58,299 nt of DNA, from positions 1-58,299 of the forward strand of contig DVDU01000105.1 in NCBI GenBank assembly GCA_015296065.1, given 5' to 3'. Numbering within the stretch: position 1 is the stretch's first letter; every line of letters begins with the position of its first letter. The position numbers and the translations under genes were made by a program. Below, piece by piece: positions 18,868 to 28,037 of the stretch. Below the pieces are notes generated by a model. It saw nothing but the letters and a program-made list of their open reading frames with translations, was not told where the DNA came from and did not search any database. This stretch comes from Oscillatoriaceae cyanobacterium M33_DOE_052. GTDB lineage: Bacteria; Cyanobacteriota; Cyanobacteriia; Cyanobacteriales; Laspinemataceae.

Positions 18868-19962
18868 ATGCTTAAACAATTAGTCCTCAAAGGCTTCAAA
18901 TCGATTAAGGCAACAGAATTTGAGTTGGGCTCATTAAATATCTTGATTGGAGCTAACGGAGCCGGTAAGAGCAATCTCGTTTCCTTTTTCAAGATGCTTA
19001 ATGAAATGATGGCCGGACGTTTGCAGCAGTACATCGGCACATCGGGACGGGCCCAATCTCTCTTACACTTTGGGGCTAAGATAACACCGCAAATAGAGGC
19101 GCGATTAGAATTCGAGGTAGAGAATGGAACAGATATCTATGACCTGCGTTTGTTCCATGCTGCTGGGGATACGCTAATTTTTGCTGAAGAAAAATTGAGT
19201 TTCTTACAAACCGGTTACTTGTCGCCGAGAATAGATGACTTGGGGGCAGGACATCAGGAAACAAAAATTAGAGAAAAAGCCGATGCAGGTTTGGCCACAG
19301 CAAGTACCCTCAGATACTTACTAAATCGTTGCCGCGTTTATCACTTTCACGATACATCTTCTACGGCGGGGGTGCGTCAATCCTGTTACGTAGGTGACAA
19401 TCGATGGCTGATGCCAGATGCAGGAAATTTAGCGGCATTACTGCTGAGGTTTCGCGAGGAAAACAGTTCCGCCTATCACCGCATTGTACGCAACATCCGG
19501 TTGATTGCACCGTTTTTTGATGACTTTGACCTGGAGCCAGATAGAGCTAATCGTGTCATTCTGAACTGGCGGGAAAAGGGATCCGATCGGGTGTTCGGTC
19601 CGCACCAATTTTCCGATGGGACTTTGCGAGCCATCTGTCTCACCACTTTGCTTTTGCAGCCGTCAGATGAATTGCCAAAACTGATTGTGGTGGATGAACC
19701 AGAACTGGGGCTTCATCCTTATGCTCTTAATGTGGTAGCGGCGTTGTTTGGCAAAGCGGCGGAGCATACACAAATTCTCATCAGTACCCAATCGAGTCCT
19801 TTCTTAGATAACTTTAATCCCGAAGATGTAATTACGGTAAATCGAGAGGGTCAGGAGTCGCAATTTCACCGGTTAAATGCCACAGAATTAGAAGATTGGC
19901 TGCAAGAATATAGCTTGGGAGAAATCTGGGAGAAAAATATCCTGGGGGGAGGACCACACTAA
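18868..19962 (+). CDS. AAA_21/OLD-like ATPase of a putative two-gene defence cassette
   Basis: About 364 residues. The start is uncertain: ATGs at 18844, 18865 and 18868 are in frame, none has a ribosome site, and I prefer the last because family members begin MLKQLVLKGFKSI. Walker A is IGANGAGKSN (about residues 29-38), a signature-like QFSDGTLRAICLTTLLL sits near 245-262, Walker B is LIVVDEPELGLHP (about 270), and an H-loop-like ISTQSSPFLDNF follows. This is the SMC/RecF-like ATPase type found in OLD nucleases, PARIS and retron-associated systems. Its stop overlaps the start of the DUF4276 gene by one base (TAATG), so the two are translationally coupled. Defence is inference from this pairing. 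Confidence 0.85.
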   Translation: MLKQLVLKGFKSIKATEFELGSLNILIGANGAGKSNLVSFFKMLNEMMAGRLQQYIGTSGRAQSLLHFGAKITPQIEARLEFEVENGTDIYDLRLFHAAGDTLIFAEEKLSFLQTGYLSPRIDDLGAGHQETKIREKADAGLATASTLRYLLNRCRVYHFHDTSSTAGVRQSCYVGDNRWLMPDAGNLAALLLRFREENSSAYHRIVRNIRLIAPFFDDFDLEPDRANRVILNWREKGSDRVFGPHQFSDGTLRAICLTTLLLQPSDELPKLIVVDEPELGLHPYALNVVAALFGKAAEHTQILISTQSSPFLDNFNPEDVITVNREGQESQFHRLNATELEDWLQEYSLGEIWEKNILGGGPH

Positions 19963-20660
19963 TGGTACGCCTCTATTTATTTGCCGAAGGGCAAACGGAG
20001 CAGACATTTGCTGACAACTTGCTTAAACCGCACTTGAGTCAATATGAAGTGTTACTGCACAACCCTATCCTCATCGCTCATGCCAGAAAAAAGGGGAAAG
20101 TGCATCGGGGCGGCGGGCGCAATTATTTGGCGATGAAAAACGATATCCAGCGGTTGCTCCGGCAAGAAAAAGCCGCAGACGTATTTTTTACCACTATGAT
20201 TGATTTGTATGCTATTTCTGCTCAATTTCCAGGATTGTCTGAATCCGAGAAGCTGCGCCAAAATCCCACAGAGCGGGTGGAATTTTTAGAGCAATGCTTC
20301 GCTGAGGACATCGGTGATGCCCGATTCATACCATACATTCAATTACATGAATACGAGGCATATCTTTTTTGCGACCCCACTTGTTTTGAGTTCGTTTATG
20401 ATAACTGTTCGAGGCAAATAGCCGCTCTCAAGAACATAGCAGCACAACATGATAACCCTGAGTTGATTAATGATGGACAGCATACAGCACCGAGTAAACG
20501 CATCATTGCCCAGTTTCCTGCTTATGAAACAGGAAAAACTGCTGATGGGTCACAATTGGGTGAACTAATTGGACTGGAAGTAATTAGGAGCAAGTGTCTC
20601 CACTTCAACGCATGGCTCTCCCGACTTGAATCATTAAGTGGGGGAGACACTGCTCCTTGA
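19962..20660 (+). CDS. DUF4276 protein (TOPRIM-like partner of the ATPase)
   Basis: 232 residues. The start FAEGQTEQTFADNLL carries the EGxTE motif typical of DUF4276 and of TOPRIM-like folds. TMIDLYAISAQFPG (about residues 80-93) corresponds to the usual MIDYYGLPxDFPG segment, and QLHEYEAYLFCDP (about 126-138) to the HEFEALLF segment. Family members accompany AAA_21 ATPases; by analogy with OLD and with PARIS (AriA ATPase plus AriB TOPRIM nuclease), this gene may encode the effector nuclease. Whether all catalytic acids are retained cannot be settled without a structure comparison. Confidence 0.8.
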   Translation: MVRLYLFAEGQTEQTFADNLLKPHLSQYEVLLHNPILIAHARKKGKVHRGGGRNYLAMKNDIQRLLRQEKAADVFFTTMIDLYAISAQFPGLSESEKLRQNPTERVEFLEQCFAEDIGDARFIPYIQLHEYEAYLFCDPTCFEFVYDNCSRQIAALKNIAAQHDNPELINDGQHTAPSKRIIAQFPAYETGKTADGSQLGELIGLEVIRSKCLHFNAWLSRLESLSGGDTAP

Positions 20661-21003
20661 TTAAGGTTAAAGGAATTCTTACAAGAGGCAATAGGTAAAG
20701 CACAAGGGACAAGTGACAAGTGACAAAAGACAAAAGTTAGTTCTGTTTATCCTAAGTTTTATTATACAAAGTGAGAAACAACGCCGAAGGATGTTTTGGT
20801 GACATTTCGGCTGATTTACAAGGCATTTTTCTGTTATATAGCAAATTTTATACAAAATATACTATGGTAACAAACTTGTCACAATAGTAGCAGTGAGGGT
20901 TCTTTTAGGATAAGTTAAGTAGATGGCAGTACAAACAGCGGCGATCGTCTCCGAGGAAGCCGCCGCCGGATGAGGCGCCTAAACTGGACTTAAGAGAAGG
21001 TAA
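20661..21003 (+). other. Leader region of the DICT-domain kinase gene
   Basis: A short GACAAGT/GACAAAA array (about 20705-20735) follows the DUF4276 gene. Farther on, an ATG at 20923 opens a 16-codon frame (MAVQTAAIVSEEAAAG, ending at 20973) 30 bases before the kinase start. It might be a leader peptide, a remnant, or chance. Confidence 0.4.
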
Positions 21004-23061
21004 ATGAGCATTTATACTTCTGTTCTGGAAGACCTACTGCGGGCGGAGCCCAAGCTGCGGACCCAAGTATATTTCAAGTCTTCTTTGGTTGCCCTGTCCC
21101 ATGCGATGGAAGATCAGGTACTGGCGGCTCCAGAAGGAGGGACGCTGGGGGATGAGGATATGCCGCTGGTAATTGCTTGTTTCCAAAAAGAGCGCTTTTA
21201 TCGTCAGGAGGCGCACCGATACCGGCGAATTGGGGAGAAGAGCGACCAGGTATATGTGCTGGCGGCTCCGGAAACGGAATTTAAAAATAGCTCGGATGTC
21301 CTGGAAATGGTGGCGTTTAGCCCGGACGATGCTTTAGCTCGGGAGTGGCACTTGGTGGCGATCGGCTCTAACTACGCCATGTGTTTGGTGTGCCAAGAAA
21401 AAGAGGAGGAAAAACCCCTGCCAGAACATTTAGCGATGGATCAGGCACGGCGGTTTGAAGGGATTTGGACGTTTGAACGCCCGGTAGTAAACCGGGCAGC
21501 ATCACTGCTATTAGACCAGATTATGGCATACCGGCCAGAGCTTACCGCTAAGGTGAAGCAGGGTAAGGCGATGCTGGCGGCGGGGCAGAAAAACCCCCTG
21601 GTGGCAGACCCGGCCCCATTTGCCGATCGCCTCGTCACCTACCTGCAAGCCTCCCAATATAAACTGATGAAAACCTACCGCTCCCTGGCAGACCAAGAGC
21701 GGCGGGAGCGCTTAGTCAACTCGATCGCATCAAGCCTGCGTCGCTCCTTAGAGCCAGTGGAAATCTTCCAAGTCGCCACCAGAGAACTGGGAATCGCTAC
21801 CGGAGCCTGTCGCTGTTTGATTTACCGCTGCAAAGAAACCGACGAATCAGCCATTATTGAACATCAATATTTAGCGAACGGGATCAGCTCCCTGGCGGGG
21901 CAAACCTGGCCATTGAAAGATCATCCCCTATTTCAAGAAGTCTTGCACAGCCGTGAGTCCGCCTGGACTGGTGAAGCCGAAACCGACCCCAGGCTAAAAA
22001 CTCCAGCCATGAAGCGGGCGATTACCCGGTGGCACATCGGCTCTTGGCTGCTCGTACCGGTAATGTATCAAACTCAGGTGGTGGGGATAGTGGAATTGCA
22101 CCACTGCGGCGGTTGCCCCCGGGACTGGGTGGAAGAAGAAAGGCGAATGGTGGAGGCGATCGCCTCCCAAATTGGCGTTGCCCTGATCCAAGCCGAAGCC
22201 TACACCCACCTAGAAGAACTCAACCATCAACTCGAAGCCTTAGAACGCACCCGCAGCAACCTCATTGCCATCACCGGACACGAACTGCGCACCCCCCTAT
22301 CCACGATCCAAATATGCCTAGAAAGCCTTGCCACTGACCCAGATATGCCAGCGGAATTGCGGCAAATCATGCTCAGTACGGCTCTCGCCGACGCCGATCG
22401 CCTGCGCAAACTGGTGCAAGACTTCCTCACCCTATCTCATCTGGAAAGTGGGCGAGTGCAGTGGCATCTAGAAACCCTTTCCCTCTTAGAATGCGTAGAG
22501 GTTGCCCTCAGCAGCATTCGGGCTCGCCAAGCATCAGCGGACCTGCCCCACCTGGAAATCCAAATGCCAGAAGATTTGCCCTTTGCCCGCGCCGATGGCG
22601 AGTGGTTGGTAGAGGTCCTATCGAAACTTCTGGACAACTCCTGCAAGTTTACCCCCCCCACAGGCACCATCACCATCACTGCCACTGCTCTAGATGATGG
22701 CAATATTGAAATCATTGTGGCTGATACCGGGCGCGGTATCCCATCCGATCGTCTGGAAACCGTATTCGATCGCTTCTACCAAGAAGAAGGGGCCCTCCGA
22801 CGTACCACCGGCGGCACCGGTTTAGGTTTAGCCATCTGCCGCCAAATCGTCACTGGCTGGGGGGGGCGCATTTGGGCTACCTCCTCGGGCATCAACCAGG
22901 GCACTGGTTTTCACTTCACCATTCCCGCTGCCAAGGACAGCCAAAACCTAAGCCTGGAGCCGCCAGGGGCCAATCCTGCCAAAAAGCGCAGCCGCAACGC
23001 CAATAGTGGCAATACCACCCGCCAGAGCCGATCGCGCCAGATTCGGAAAAGCCCTTCTTGA
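21004..23061 (+). CDS. DICT-GAF histidine kinase
   Basis: 685 residues, no membrane segment, AGAAGG five bases before the ATG. Residues 1 to about 140 match the DICT sensory domain of cyanobacterial regulators. A linker (140-235) leads to a GAF domain (about 240-400, with WHIGSWLLVPVMYQTQVVGIVELHH). Then come HisKA with its H-box in ITGHELRTPLSTI (about 424) and an HATPase domain with LLDNSCKFTPP, ADTGRGIP and GTGLGLAICRQIV. DICT domains are associated with light or c-di-GMP signalling proteins. The GAF domain shows no clear bilin-binding Cys motif, so I would not call it a phytochrome. The last 40 residues are basic, Ser/Arg/Asn-rich and probably disordered. Confidence 0.9.
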   Translation: MSIYTSVLEDLLRAEPKLRTQVYFKSSLVALSHAMEDQVLAAPEGGTLGDEDMPLVIACFQKERFYRQEAHRYRRIGEKSDQVYVLAAPETEFKNSSDVLEMVAFSPDDALAREWHLVAIGSNYAMCLVCQEKEEEKPLPEHLAMDQARRFEGIWTFERPVVNRAASLLLDQIMAYRPELTAKVKQGKAMLAAGQKNPLVADPAPFADRLVTYLQASQYKLMKTYRSLADQERRERLVNSIASSLRRSLEPVEIFQVATRELGIATGACRCLIYRCKETDESAIIEHQYLANGISSLAGQTWPLKDHPLFQEVLHSRESAWTGEAETDPRLKTPAMKRAITRWHIGSWLLVPVMYQTQVVGIVELHHCGGCPRDWVEEERRMVEAIASQIGVALIQAEAYTHLEELNHQLEALERTRSNLIAITGHELRTPLSTIQICLESLATDPDMPAELRQIMLSTALADADRLRKLVQDFLTLSHLESGRVQWHLETLSLLECVEVALSSIRARQASADLPHLEIQMPEDLPFARADGEWLVEVLSKLLDNSCKFTPPTGTITITATALDDGNIEIIVADTGRGIPSDRLETVFDRFYQEEGALRRTTGGTGLGLAICRQIVTGWGGRIWATSSGINQGTGFHFTIPAAKDSQNLSLEPPGANPAKKRSRNANSGNTTRQSRSRQIRKSPS

Positions 23062-23169
23062 CGTTCATTAGATAAAGAACTGTAACATTTCCTCACAAAC
23101 CACCCGAACCAGGGGTGAGCAAATGATACGATTCCATAAAAATTACTCAACAAAAAGAGAGATAAATTT

Positions 23170-23598
23170 ATGGCAGATACCCTGACTGGAAAACCACCAA
23201 AGTTTGGCGGCGGCACCGGCGGCATGCTGACCAAAGCCCAAGTGGAAGAAAAATACGCCATCACCTGGACCAGCAAAAAGGAGCAGGTGTTTGAAATGCC
23301 CACCGGGGGCGCTGCCATTATGAACGAAGGGGAAAACCTCCTGTACCTGGCACGCAAAGAACACTGCCTAGCTCTGGGCACCCAGTTGCGGACCAAGTTC
23401 AAGCCCAAAATCGAAGACTACAAAATCTACCGCATTTATCCCAACGGTGAGATGGAGTACCTGCATCCCAAGGATGGCGTCTTCCCCGAGAAGGTGAACG
23501 AAGGTCGCGAAGCCGTGGGCAAAATCGACCACAGCATCGGCAAAAACACCGAACCCTCCAAAATCAAGTTCACCACCAAAAAGCCTTACGATGCCTAA
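23170..23598 (+). CDS. psaD: Photosystem I reaction centre subunit II (PsaD)
   Basis: 142 residues, full normal length. PsaD binds the stromal face of photosystem I and docks ferredoxin. Conserved stretches are [34 protein letters not shown], the basic [20 protein letters not shown] and [24 protein letters not shown] precedes the ATG. The upstream TGTAACA at about 23081 resembles one half of an HLR1 (RpaB) site, but I do not see a second half and do not claim it. trpE follows after a block of stem-loop repeats; I recall the same psaD-trpE neighbourhood in Synechocystis. Confidence 0.98.
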   Translation: MADTLTGKPPKFGGGTGGMLTKAQVEEKYAITWTSKKEQVFEMPTGGAAIMNEGENLLYLARKEHCLALGTQLRTKFKPKIEDYKIYRIYPNGEMEYLHPKDGVFPEKVNEGREAVGKIDHSIGKNTEPSKIKFTTKKPYDA

Positions 23599-23636
23599 GT
23601 GGTGTCACAAGGCAGCTTGTCGTTAGTCCGACATGG

Positions 23637-23822
23637 TTTGTAGTTGGGTTTGGGTCTTCGGTGGGCTAAAGCCCAACTACGAACCTAATGACGACCACAA
23701 TTGTTTGTAGTTGGGCTTCAGCCCTCTTTTGGGCTAAAGCCCAACTAAGAACCTAATAACGACCAAAATTGTTTGTAGTTGGGTTGCAGCCGGATGGTGG
23801 GCTAAAGCCCAACTACGAACCT
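23637..23822. repeat. Three tandem GTAGTTGGGCT stem-loops between psaD and trpE
   Basis: Three units, each about 62-65 bases, begin TTGTAGTTGGG and end GGGCTAAAGCCCAACTA followed by a GAACCTAAT tail. Each folds into a hairpin. The loops differ (TTTGGGTCTTCGG, CTTCAGCCCTCTTTT, TTGCAGCCGGATGG) while the arms stay conserved, which suggests selection for pairing or recent spread. Confidence 0.9.
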
Positions 23823-23839
23823 AATCACTTGAACCTTTT

Positions 23840-25360
23840 ATGATTTTTCCCGATTTCCCTCAATTTTGCGATTTGGCCGAGCAGGGCAATTTCGTGCCGG
23901 TGTATCAGGAATGGGTAGCAGATTTGGATACGCCGGTTTCCGCATGGTACAAGGTTTGCGCCGGACACCCTTACAGTTTCTTGCTCGAATCCGTGGAAGG
24001 GGGGGAGAAAATCGGGCGTTACAGCCTCCTCGGATGTGACCCTTTATGGATTTTGGAGACTCGGGGCAACCGCACCACGAAGACCGATCGCTCTCAACAA
24101 GTGGAAGTGTTTGAGGGAGACCCATTTGAGATTCTCAGCCGCTGCTTAGCGTCCATAAAACCTGTACATTTACCCGAACTGCCTTCAGGGTTGGGCGGAT
24201 TGTTCGGTTTCTGGGGTTATGAATTAATCCGCTGGATTGAACCCCGAGTGCCAGTCAATGAGTTTCAAGCGGGAGAACTGGCCGACGGGTTGTGGATGCA
24301 GGCAGATAGTTTGCTGATTTTTGACCAGGTGAAACGAAAGATTTGGGCGATCGCCTACGCCGACTTGCGCGACCCCAATGTAAACCTGGAGGCAGCATAT
24401 GCCACAGCCACCGCTCGCGTCAGCGATTTAGTGACCAAGCTGCGCCAACCCCTGGAATCCAACCTGGCTTTGGCTTGGACCCCCCCCACCACCCCAGCCA
24501 CAGATGCCCAATTTACCAGCAACACTGGCGAAGAGCGCTACTGCCAAAATGTCCTGAAAGCCAAAGAATATATCAAAGCTGGGGATATTTTCCAGGTGGT
24601 TCTTTCCCAACGGCTGACCACGGAATACACAGGGGACCCTTTCAGCCTCTACCGCTCCCTGCGCTCCATCAACCCTTCTCCCTACATGGCTTATTTCCAC
24701 TTCCTCGACTGGCAAATTATCGGCTCCAGTCCAGAAGTGATGGTAAAAGCGGAAAAAACCGCCGATGGCGGCAGACTCGCCACCGTCCGCCCGATCGCGG
24801 GCACCAGACATCGGGGCAAAACCGCCGCCGAAGATGCCGCCTTGGCCGCAGATTTGCTCGCGGACCCGAAAGAACTGGCAGAACACGTGATGTTGGTTGA
24901 CTTGGGCCGCAATGATTTGGGTCGGGTTTGCATCAAAGGCACGGTGAAGGTAGATGATTTGATGACGATCGAGCGTTACTCCCACGTCATGCACATCGTC
25001 AGCAACGTAGTGGGACAGCTCCCCGAAGATAAAACCGCCTGGGACTTGCTCAAAGCCTGTTTCCCCGCCGGAACTGTCAGCGGCGCTCCTAAAATTCGGG
25101 CAATGGAAATCATCCACGAATTAGAAGCCGATCGCCGTGGCCCCTATTCCGGCGCTTATGGTTACTATGACTTTGAGGGACAGCTCAACACCGCGATCGC
25201 CATCCGCACCATGATTGTCCGCAGTCAAGGGAACGGCAAACACACCGTCTCCGTTCAAGCCGGAGCCGGATTAGTCGCCGACTCTGACCCCCAGAAAGAA
25301 TACCAAGAAACCCTCAACAAAGCCAGAGGCTTACTCGAAGCCATCCGCTCCCTCACTTAG
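23840..25360 (+). CDS. trpE: Anthranilate synthase component I (TrpE)
   Basis: 506 residues. Converts chorismate plus glutamine-derived ammonia to anthranilate, the first step of tryptophan synthesis. The N-terminal regulatory part has LLESVEGGEKIGRYS (residues 50-64), with the LLES element of the tryptophan feedback site. The C-terminal chorismate-binding domain has the usual DIFQVVLSQR, SSPEVMV, RPIAGTRHRG, LVDLGRNDLGRV, FPAGTVSGAPKIRAME and VQAGAGLVADSDP. It could be read as a PabB paralogue, but the intact LLES region favours TrpE. No trpG is adjacent. Confidence 0.93.
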   Translation: MIFPDFPQFCDLAEQGNFVPVYQEWVADLDTPVSAWYKVCAGHPYSFLLESVEGGEKIGRYSLLGCDPLWILETRGNRTTKTDRSQQVEVFEGDPFEILSRCLASIKPVHLPELPSGLGGLFGFWGYELIRWIEPRVPVNEFQAGELADGLWMQADSLLIFDQVKRKIWAIAYADLRDPNVNLEAAYATATARVSDLVTKLRQPLESNLALAWTPPTTPATDAQFTSNTGEERYCQNVLKAKEYIKAGDIFQVVLSQRLTTEYTGDPFSLYRSLRSINPSPYMAYFHFLDWQIIGSSPEVMVKAEKTADGGRLATVRPIAGTRHRGKTAAEDAALAADLLADPKELAEHVMLVDLGRNDLGRVCIKGTVKVDDLMTIERYSHVMHIVSNVVGQLPEDKTAWDLLKACFPAGTVSGAPKIRAMEIIHELEADRRGPYSGAYGYYDFEGQLNTAIAIRTMIVRSQGNGKHTVSVQAGAGLVADSDPQKEYQETLNKARGLLEAIRSLT

Positions 25361-25389
25361 GAGCAATTCATCCCCCTGTCCTTCTACCT

Positions 25390-25528
25390 CTATAGAAACC
25401 GGGTTTCTCAAACAAGGTGCCTCGTATTGAGATGAGAAGCCTTGGCAGAAACCCGGTTTCTTCTACACGGGACAAATCACAAAGGACAAAGGACTAAGGA
25501 CTAAGGACAAAGGACTAAGGACAAACGA
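25390..25528. repeat. GAAACCGGGTTTC pair followed by heptamer array
   Basis: AGAAACCGGGTTTCT at about 25392 and AGAAACCCGGTTTCT at about 25451 are followed by GACAAATCACAAAGG and a run of GGACTAA/GGACAAA units that ends directly at the phzF start. It is the same composite as at 1278 and 30310. Confidence 0.85.
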
Positions 25529-25530
25529 CA

Positions 25531-26421
25531 ATGGATAAACTCACATACTATATCGTCGATGTATTTGCCATAGAAGAAAAATACACCGGTAATCAGCTTG
25601 CTGTGTTCACCAAAGGCGCCGAAAACCTATCAGACAGGCAGATGCAGCGTATCGCCAAAGAAATCAACTATTCTGAAACCACCTTTGTTATCTCAAGTGA
25701 GATAACAAATGGCGGCTATGATGTGCGCATCTTCACCCCAGCGCAAGAAATCCCCTTCGCCGGACATCCCACCCTCGGCACCGCCTTTATTATTCAAAGT
25801 GAGATAATCAGGCAACCCGTCACCAGCATCACCTTAAACCTCAAAGTGGGGCAAATTCCCGTCAATATAGAAACTCAAAACAGCGCTACTATCTGGTGGA
25901 TGCAGCAAAAACCCCCCACCTTCCATCAGACATTATCCCCAGACGCGATCGCCCCCGTCCTCAACCTAGAAACCGCCGATATCGATACCCGTTTCCCCAT
26001 TCAAGAAGTATCCACCGGCATCCCCTTTATCATCGTCCCCTTAAAAACCCTCGCCGACCTCAAACGCGCCAAAATTAATCGAGAAAAATACTTTGACCTC
26101 ATCCGCACCACCGACGCCAAATGTATCCTCATCTTCTCCCCCGAACCATACCATCCTGATAGCCACATCAGCGTCCGCATGTTCGCCGACTATTTAGGAG
26201 TACCCGAAGACCCCGCCACCGGGAGCGCCAACGGGTGTTTAGCCGGTTATCTAGTCCAACATAAATATTTCGGCACTGACAACATTAACCTGCGCGCCGA
26301 CCAAGGATATGAAATAGGCAGGCCCTCATTACTCCTCCTCAAAGCCGAAGACCAAGTATCGGAAATATCCGTATTTATCGGCGGCAAAGTCACTCTAGTT
26401 GCCCAAGGAGAATTTGTTTAA
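25531..26421 (+). CDS. PhzF-family epimerase/isomerase
   Basis: 296 residues with the two-lobed PhzF fold: VDVFAIEEKYTGNQLAVF at the start, the catalytic Glu in NYSETTFV (about residue 49), IPFAGHPTLGTAF (about 74-86) and GVPEDPATGSANGCLAGYL (about 229-247), the last matching the second lobe. The family contains phenazine biosynthesis isomerase and many enzymes of unknown substrate. No phenazine genes are near, so a general isomerase role is all I can support. The ATG comes straight out of a heptamer array without a ribosome site. Confidence 0.9.
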   Translation: MDKLTYYIVDVFAIEEKYTGNQLAVFTKGAENLSDRQMQRIAKEINYSETTFVISSEITNGGYDVRIFTPAQEIPFAGHPTLGTAFIIQSEIIRQPVTSITLNLKVGQIPVNIETQNSATIWWMQQKPPTFHQTLSPDAIAPVLNLETADIDTRFPIQEVSTGIPFIIVPLKTLADLKRAKINREKYFDLIRTTDAKCILIFSPEPYHPDSHISVRMFADYLGVPEDPATGSANGCLAGYLVQHKYFGTDNINLRADQGYEIGRPSLLLLKAEDQVSEISVFIGGKVTLVAQGEFV

Positions 26422-26472
26422 ATATCATTTGTCCTTTGTCCTTTGTCATTGGCAAATTTAGCAATAAATTTT

Positions 26473-27324
26473 ATGATAATTGATGAAAACCTGAAAAACA
26501 ATCTGCAATCCCACCTATTCCAAATCGTCCGCGAAAGAGACCCATACTTAGCCACTGGCGGCTACTTCTACGTCCGCGAATACATCCGCTCAGAATTGCA
26601 AAAGTGGGGTATCGTCGAAACCCATAAATTTTTAGACAACGGCAAAACCCATCAAAACCTCATCCTCAACCTCCCTGGGGATGATTCCTCCCGTCCCCCA
26701 ATCTTAATCGGCGCTCACTACGACACCGTACCCGGATCCCCCGGCGCCGACGACAATGGCACCGGCATCGTCGTACTATTAGAATTAGCCAGAATCTTCG
26801 CCACTTCCCCCGCCAAATATCCCCTCCGCCTCGTAGCATTCGACCTAGAAGAATACGGCTTACTAGGCAGCACAGCCTACGCCAAACACTTACACGCCAA
26901 CCAAGAGCCCCTGCGGTTAATGATATCCCTAGAAATGCTCGGATATCGGGACTCTACCCCCAACTCCCAAAGCTATCCCATCGGACTACAATACTTCTAT
27001 CCCAACACCGGCGATTTTATCGCCTTAATCGGCAACTTAAGCAACCTGATTGACTTAAAGAAAATTAGCCACAGCATCAAAACTACTGCCAATATCCCCT
27101 CCGAAATCCTCCCAGTCCCCATGCGAGGTTTTATCGTTCCCGACACCCGCCGCAGCGACCACGCCCCATTTTGGGATCAAGGTTATGCCGCCATAATGAT
27201 AACCGATACCGCCAATATGCGCAATCCCCACTATCACCAGCCCACCGATACCATAGACACCCTCGATTTAGACTTTCTCACCGGCGTTTGTCAAGGATTA
27301 GCCGCCGCCATTCACAATTTATAG
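26473..27324 (+). CDS. M28-family zinc aminopeptidase
   Basis: 283 residues from the ATG at 26473. A longer frame starts at a TTG inside a heptamer repeat (26443), which I regard as accidental. Zinc ligands are visible in LIGAHYDTVPGSPGADDNGTG (His and Asp), FDLEEYGLLGS (Glu pair), the middle Glu in ISLEMLGY and the late NPHYHQPTDT. No signal peptide, so it probably acts in the cytosol. It follows phzF at a 51-base distance and may share its transcript. Confidence 0.9.
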   Translation: MIIDENLKNNLQSHLFQIVRERDPYLATGGYFYVREYIRSELQKWGIVETHKFLDNGKTHQNLILNLPGDDSSRPPILIGAHYDTVPGSPGADDNGTGIVVLLELARIFATSPAKYPLRLVAFDLEEYGLLGSTAYAKHLHANQEPLRLMISLEMLGYRDSTPNSQSYPIGLQYFYPNTGDFIALIGNLSNLIDLKKISHSIKTTANIPSEILPVPMRGFIVPDTRRSDHAPFWDQGYAAIMITDTANMRNPHYHQPTDTIDTLDLDFLTGVCQGLAAAIHNL

Positions 27325-27326
27325 TA

Positions 27327-27460
27327 TTAGTCATTAGTCCCTTGTCCCTTGTCCCTTGTCCCTTGTCATTTCTCCCCTCTCCCCTTGTGGGAGCCTTGTG
27401 GGAGAGGGGCAGGCGGTGAGGGCAACCAAGGACAAATGACAAAGGACTAATCACAAATGC
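27327..27460. repeat. Heptamer arrays flanking a CCCCTCTCCC-type hairpin
   Basis: CCTTGTC units (about 27330-27368) and complementary GACAAAT/AAGGACT units (about 27429-27450) enclose a G-rich hairpin with CTCCCCTCTCC and GGGAGAGGGG arms. The order is arm, insert, inverse arm, as at 30310-30480, with a different insert. Confidence 0.8.
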
Positions 27461-27466
27461 TATAAT
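27461..27466 (+). promoter_or_regulatory. Extended -10 promoter element for the Uma2 gene
   Basis: TGCTATAAT is a consensus extended -10 element, 33 bases before the ATG. No good -35 is present. AAATGCTATAATA recurs at 28173-28185 before the lipid kinase gene. Confidence 0.6.
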
Positions 27467-27499
27467 ATCAAGCACATCAACCAGAGGGAATAAATAGCT

Positions 27500-28036
27500 A
27501 TGGTAACTGCTACCATCCCAGAAACCATCTCTCTCGCAGACTTTCTCGCCCACCCCGCCGAACACATGGAATGGGTGGATGGACAATTGGTGGAGACTAA
27601 AGGCATGACCGTAAAGCATAGTGTGATTCAGTCAAAGTTAAGCAGCTTGTGGAGAAATTACATCAGCCAATCCCCACAAAGTGGAGAAGTCGCGGTAGAA
27701 TTGCCCTGCCGGACAAAAAAACAGGGGCGGCGTCCCGATGTCTCCTATCTCACCCCAGAATTAGTCACCCAGTTTGGCAATGCCACCTCATTACCTCAAA
27801 GTCCACCCTTAATCGCCGAAATTGCCTCTCCTGATGATGCGGGGGATGAATTATTACTGAAAGCGCAAGAATATCTAGATTCCGGTTGTCAGGAAGTGTG
27901 GCTGGTATTTCCCGAAGCCAGACGGGTTCTGGTGATGACGGCTAACCAAACATTCGGATTTAATCCCGGTGAAACCGTGACAACTAAATTGCTATTACCG
28001 GGATTTGCTGTAGCACTCGATGAGTTGTTTGGTTAA
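27500..28036 (+). CDS. Uma2-family (DUF820) putative nuclease
   Basis: 178 residues. The family is very abundant in cyanobacteria and carries a PD-(D/E)xK nuclease fold. Here EWVDGQLVETKGMT (residues 24-37), GRRPDVSYLTPE (about 75-86) with the Asp, and PPLIAEIASPDDAGDELLLKAQEYLDSGCQEVWLV (starting about residue 98 in two motif blocks, Glu and Lys) match it. The biological role is unsettled; many copies sit near repeats and mobile DNA, as this one does. Confidence 0.92.
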   Translation: MVTATIPETISLADFLAHPAEHMEWVDGQLVETKGMTVKHSVIQSKLSSLWRNYISQSPQSGEVAVELPCRTKKQGRRPDVSYLTPELVTQFGNATSLPQSPPLIAEIASPDDAGDELLLKAQEYLDSGCQEVWLVFPEARRVLVMTANQTFGFNPGETVTTKLLLPGFAVALDELFG

Positions 28037-28037
28037 A

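Noticed and set aside
23075-23105. Possible HLR1 (RpaB) site upstream of psaD
   Set aside because: Only one TGTAACA half is visible; the direct-repeat partner at the expected spacing is missing.
26443-26472. TTG start that would extend the M28 peptidase by ten residues
   Set aside because: The start lies in a heptamer repeat, and family members begin near the ATG at 26473.
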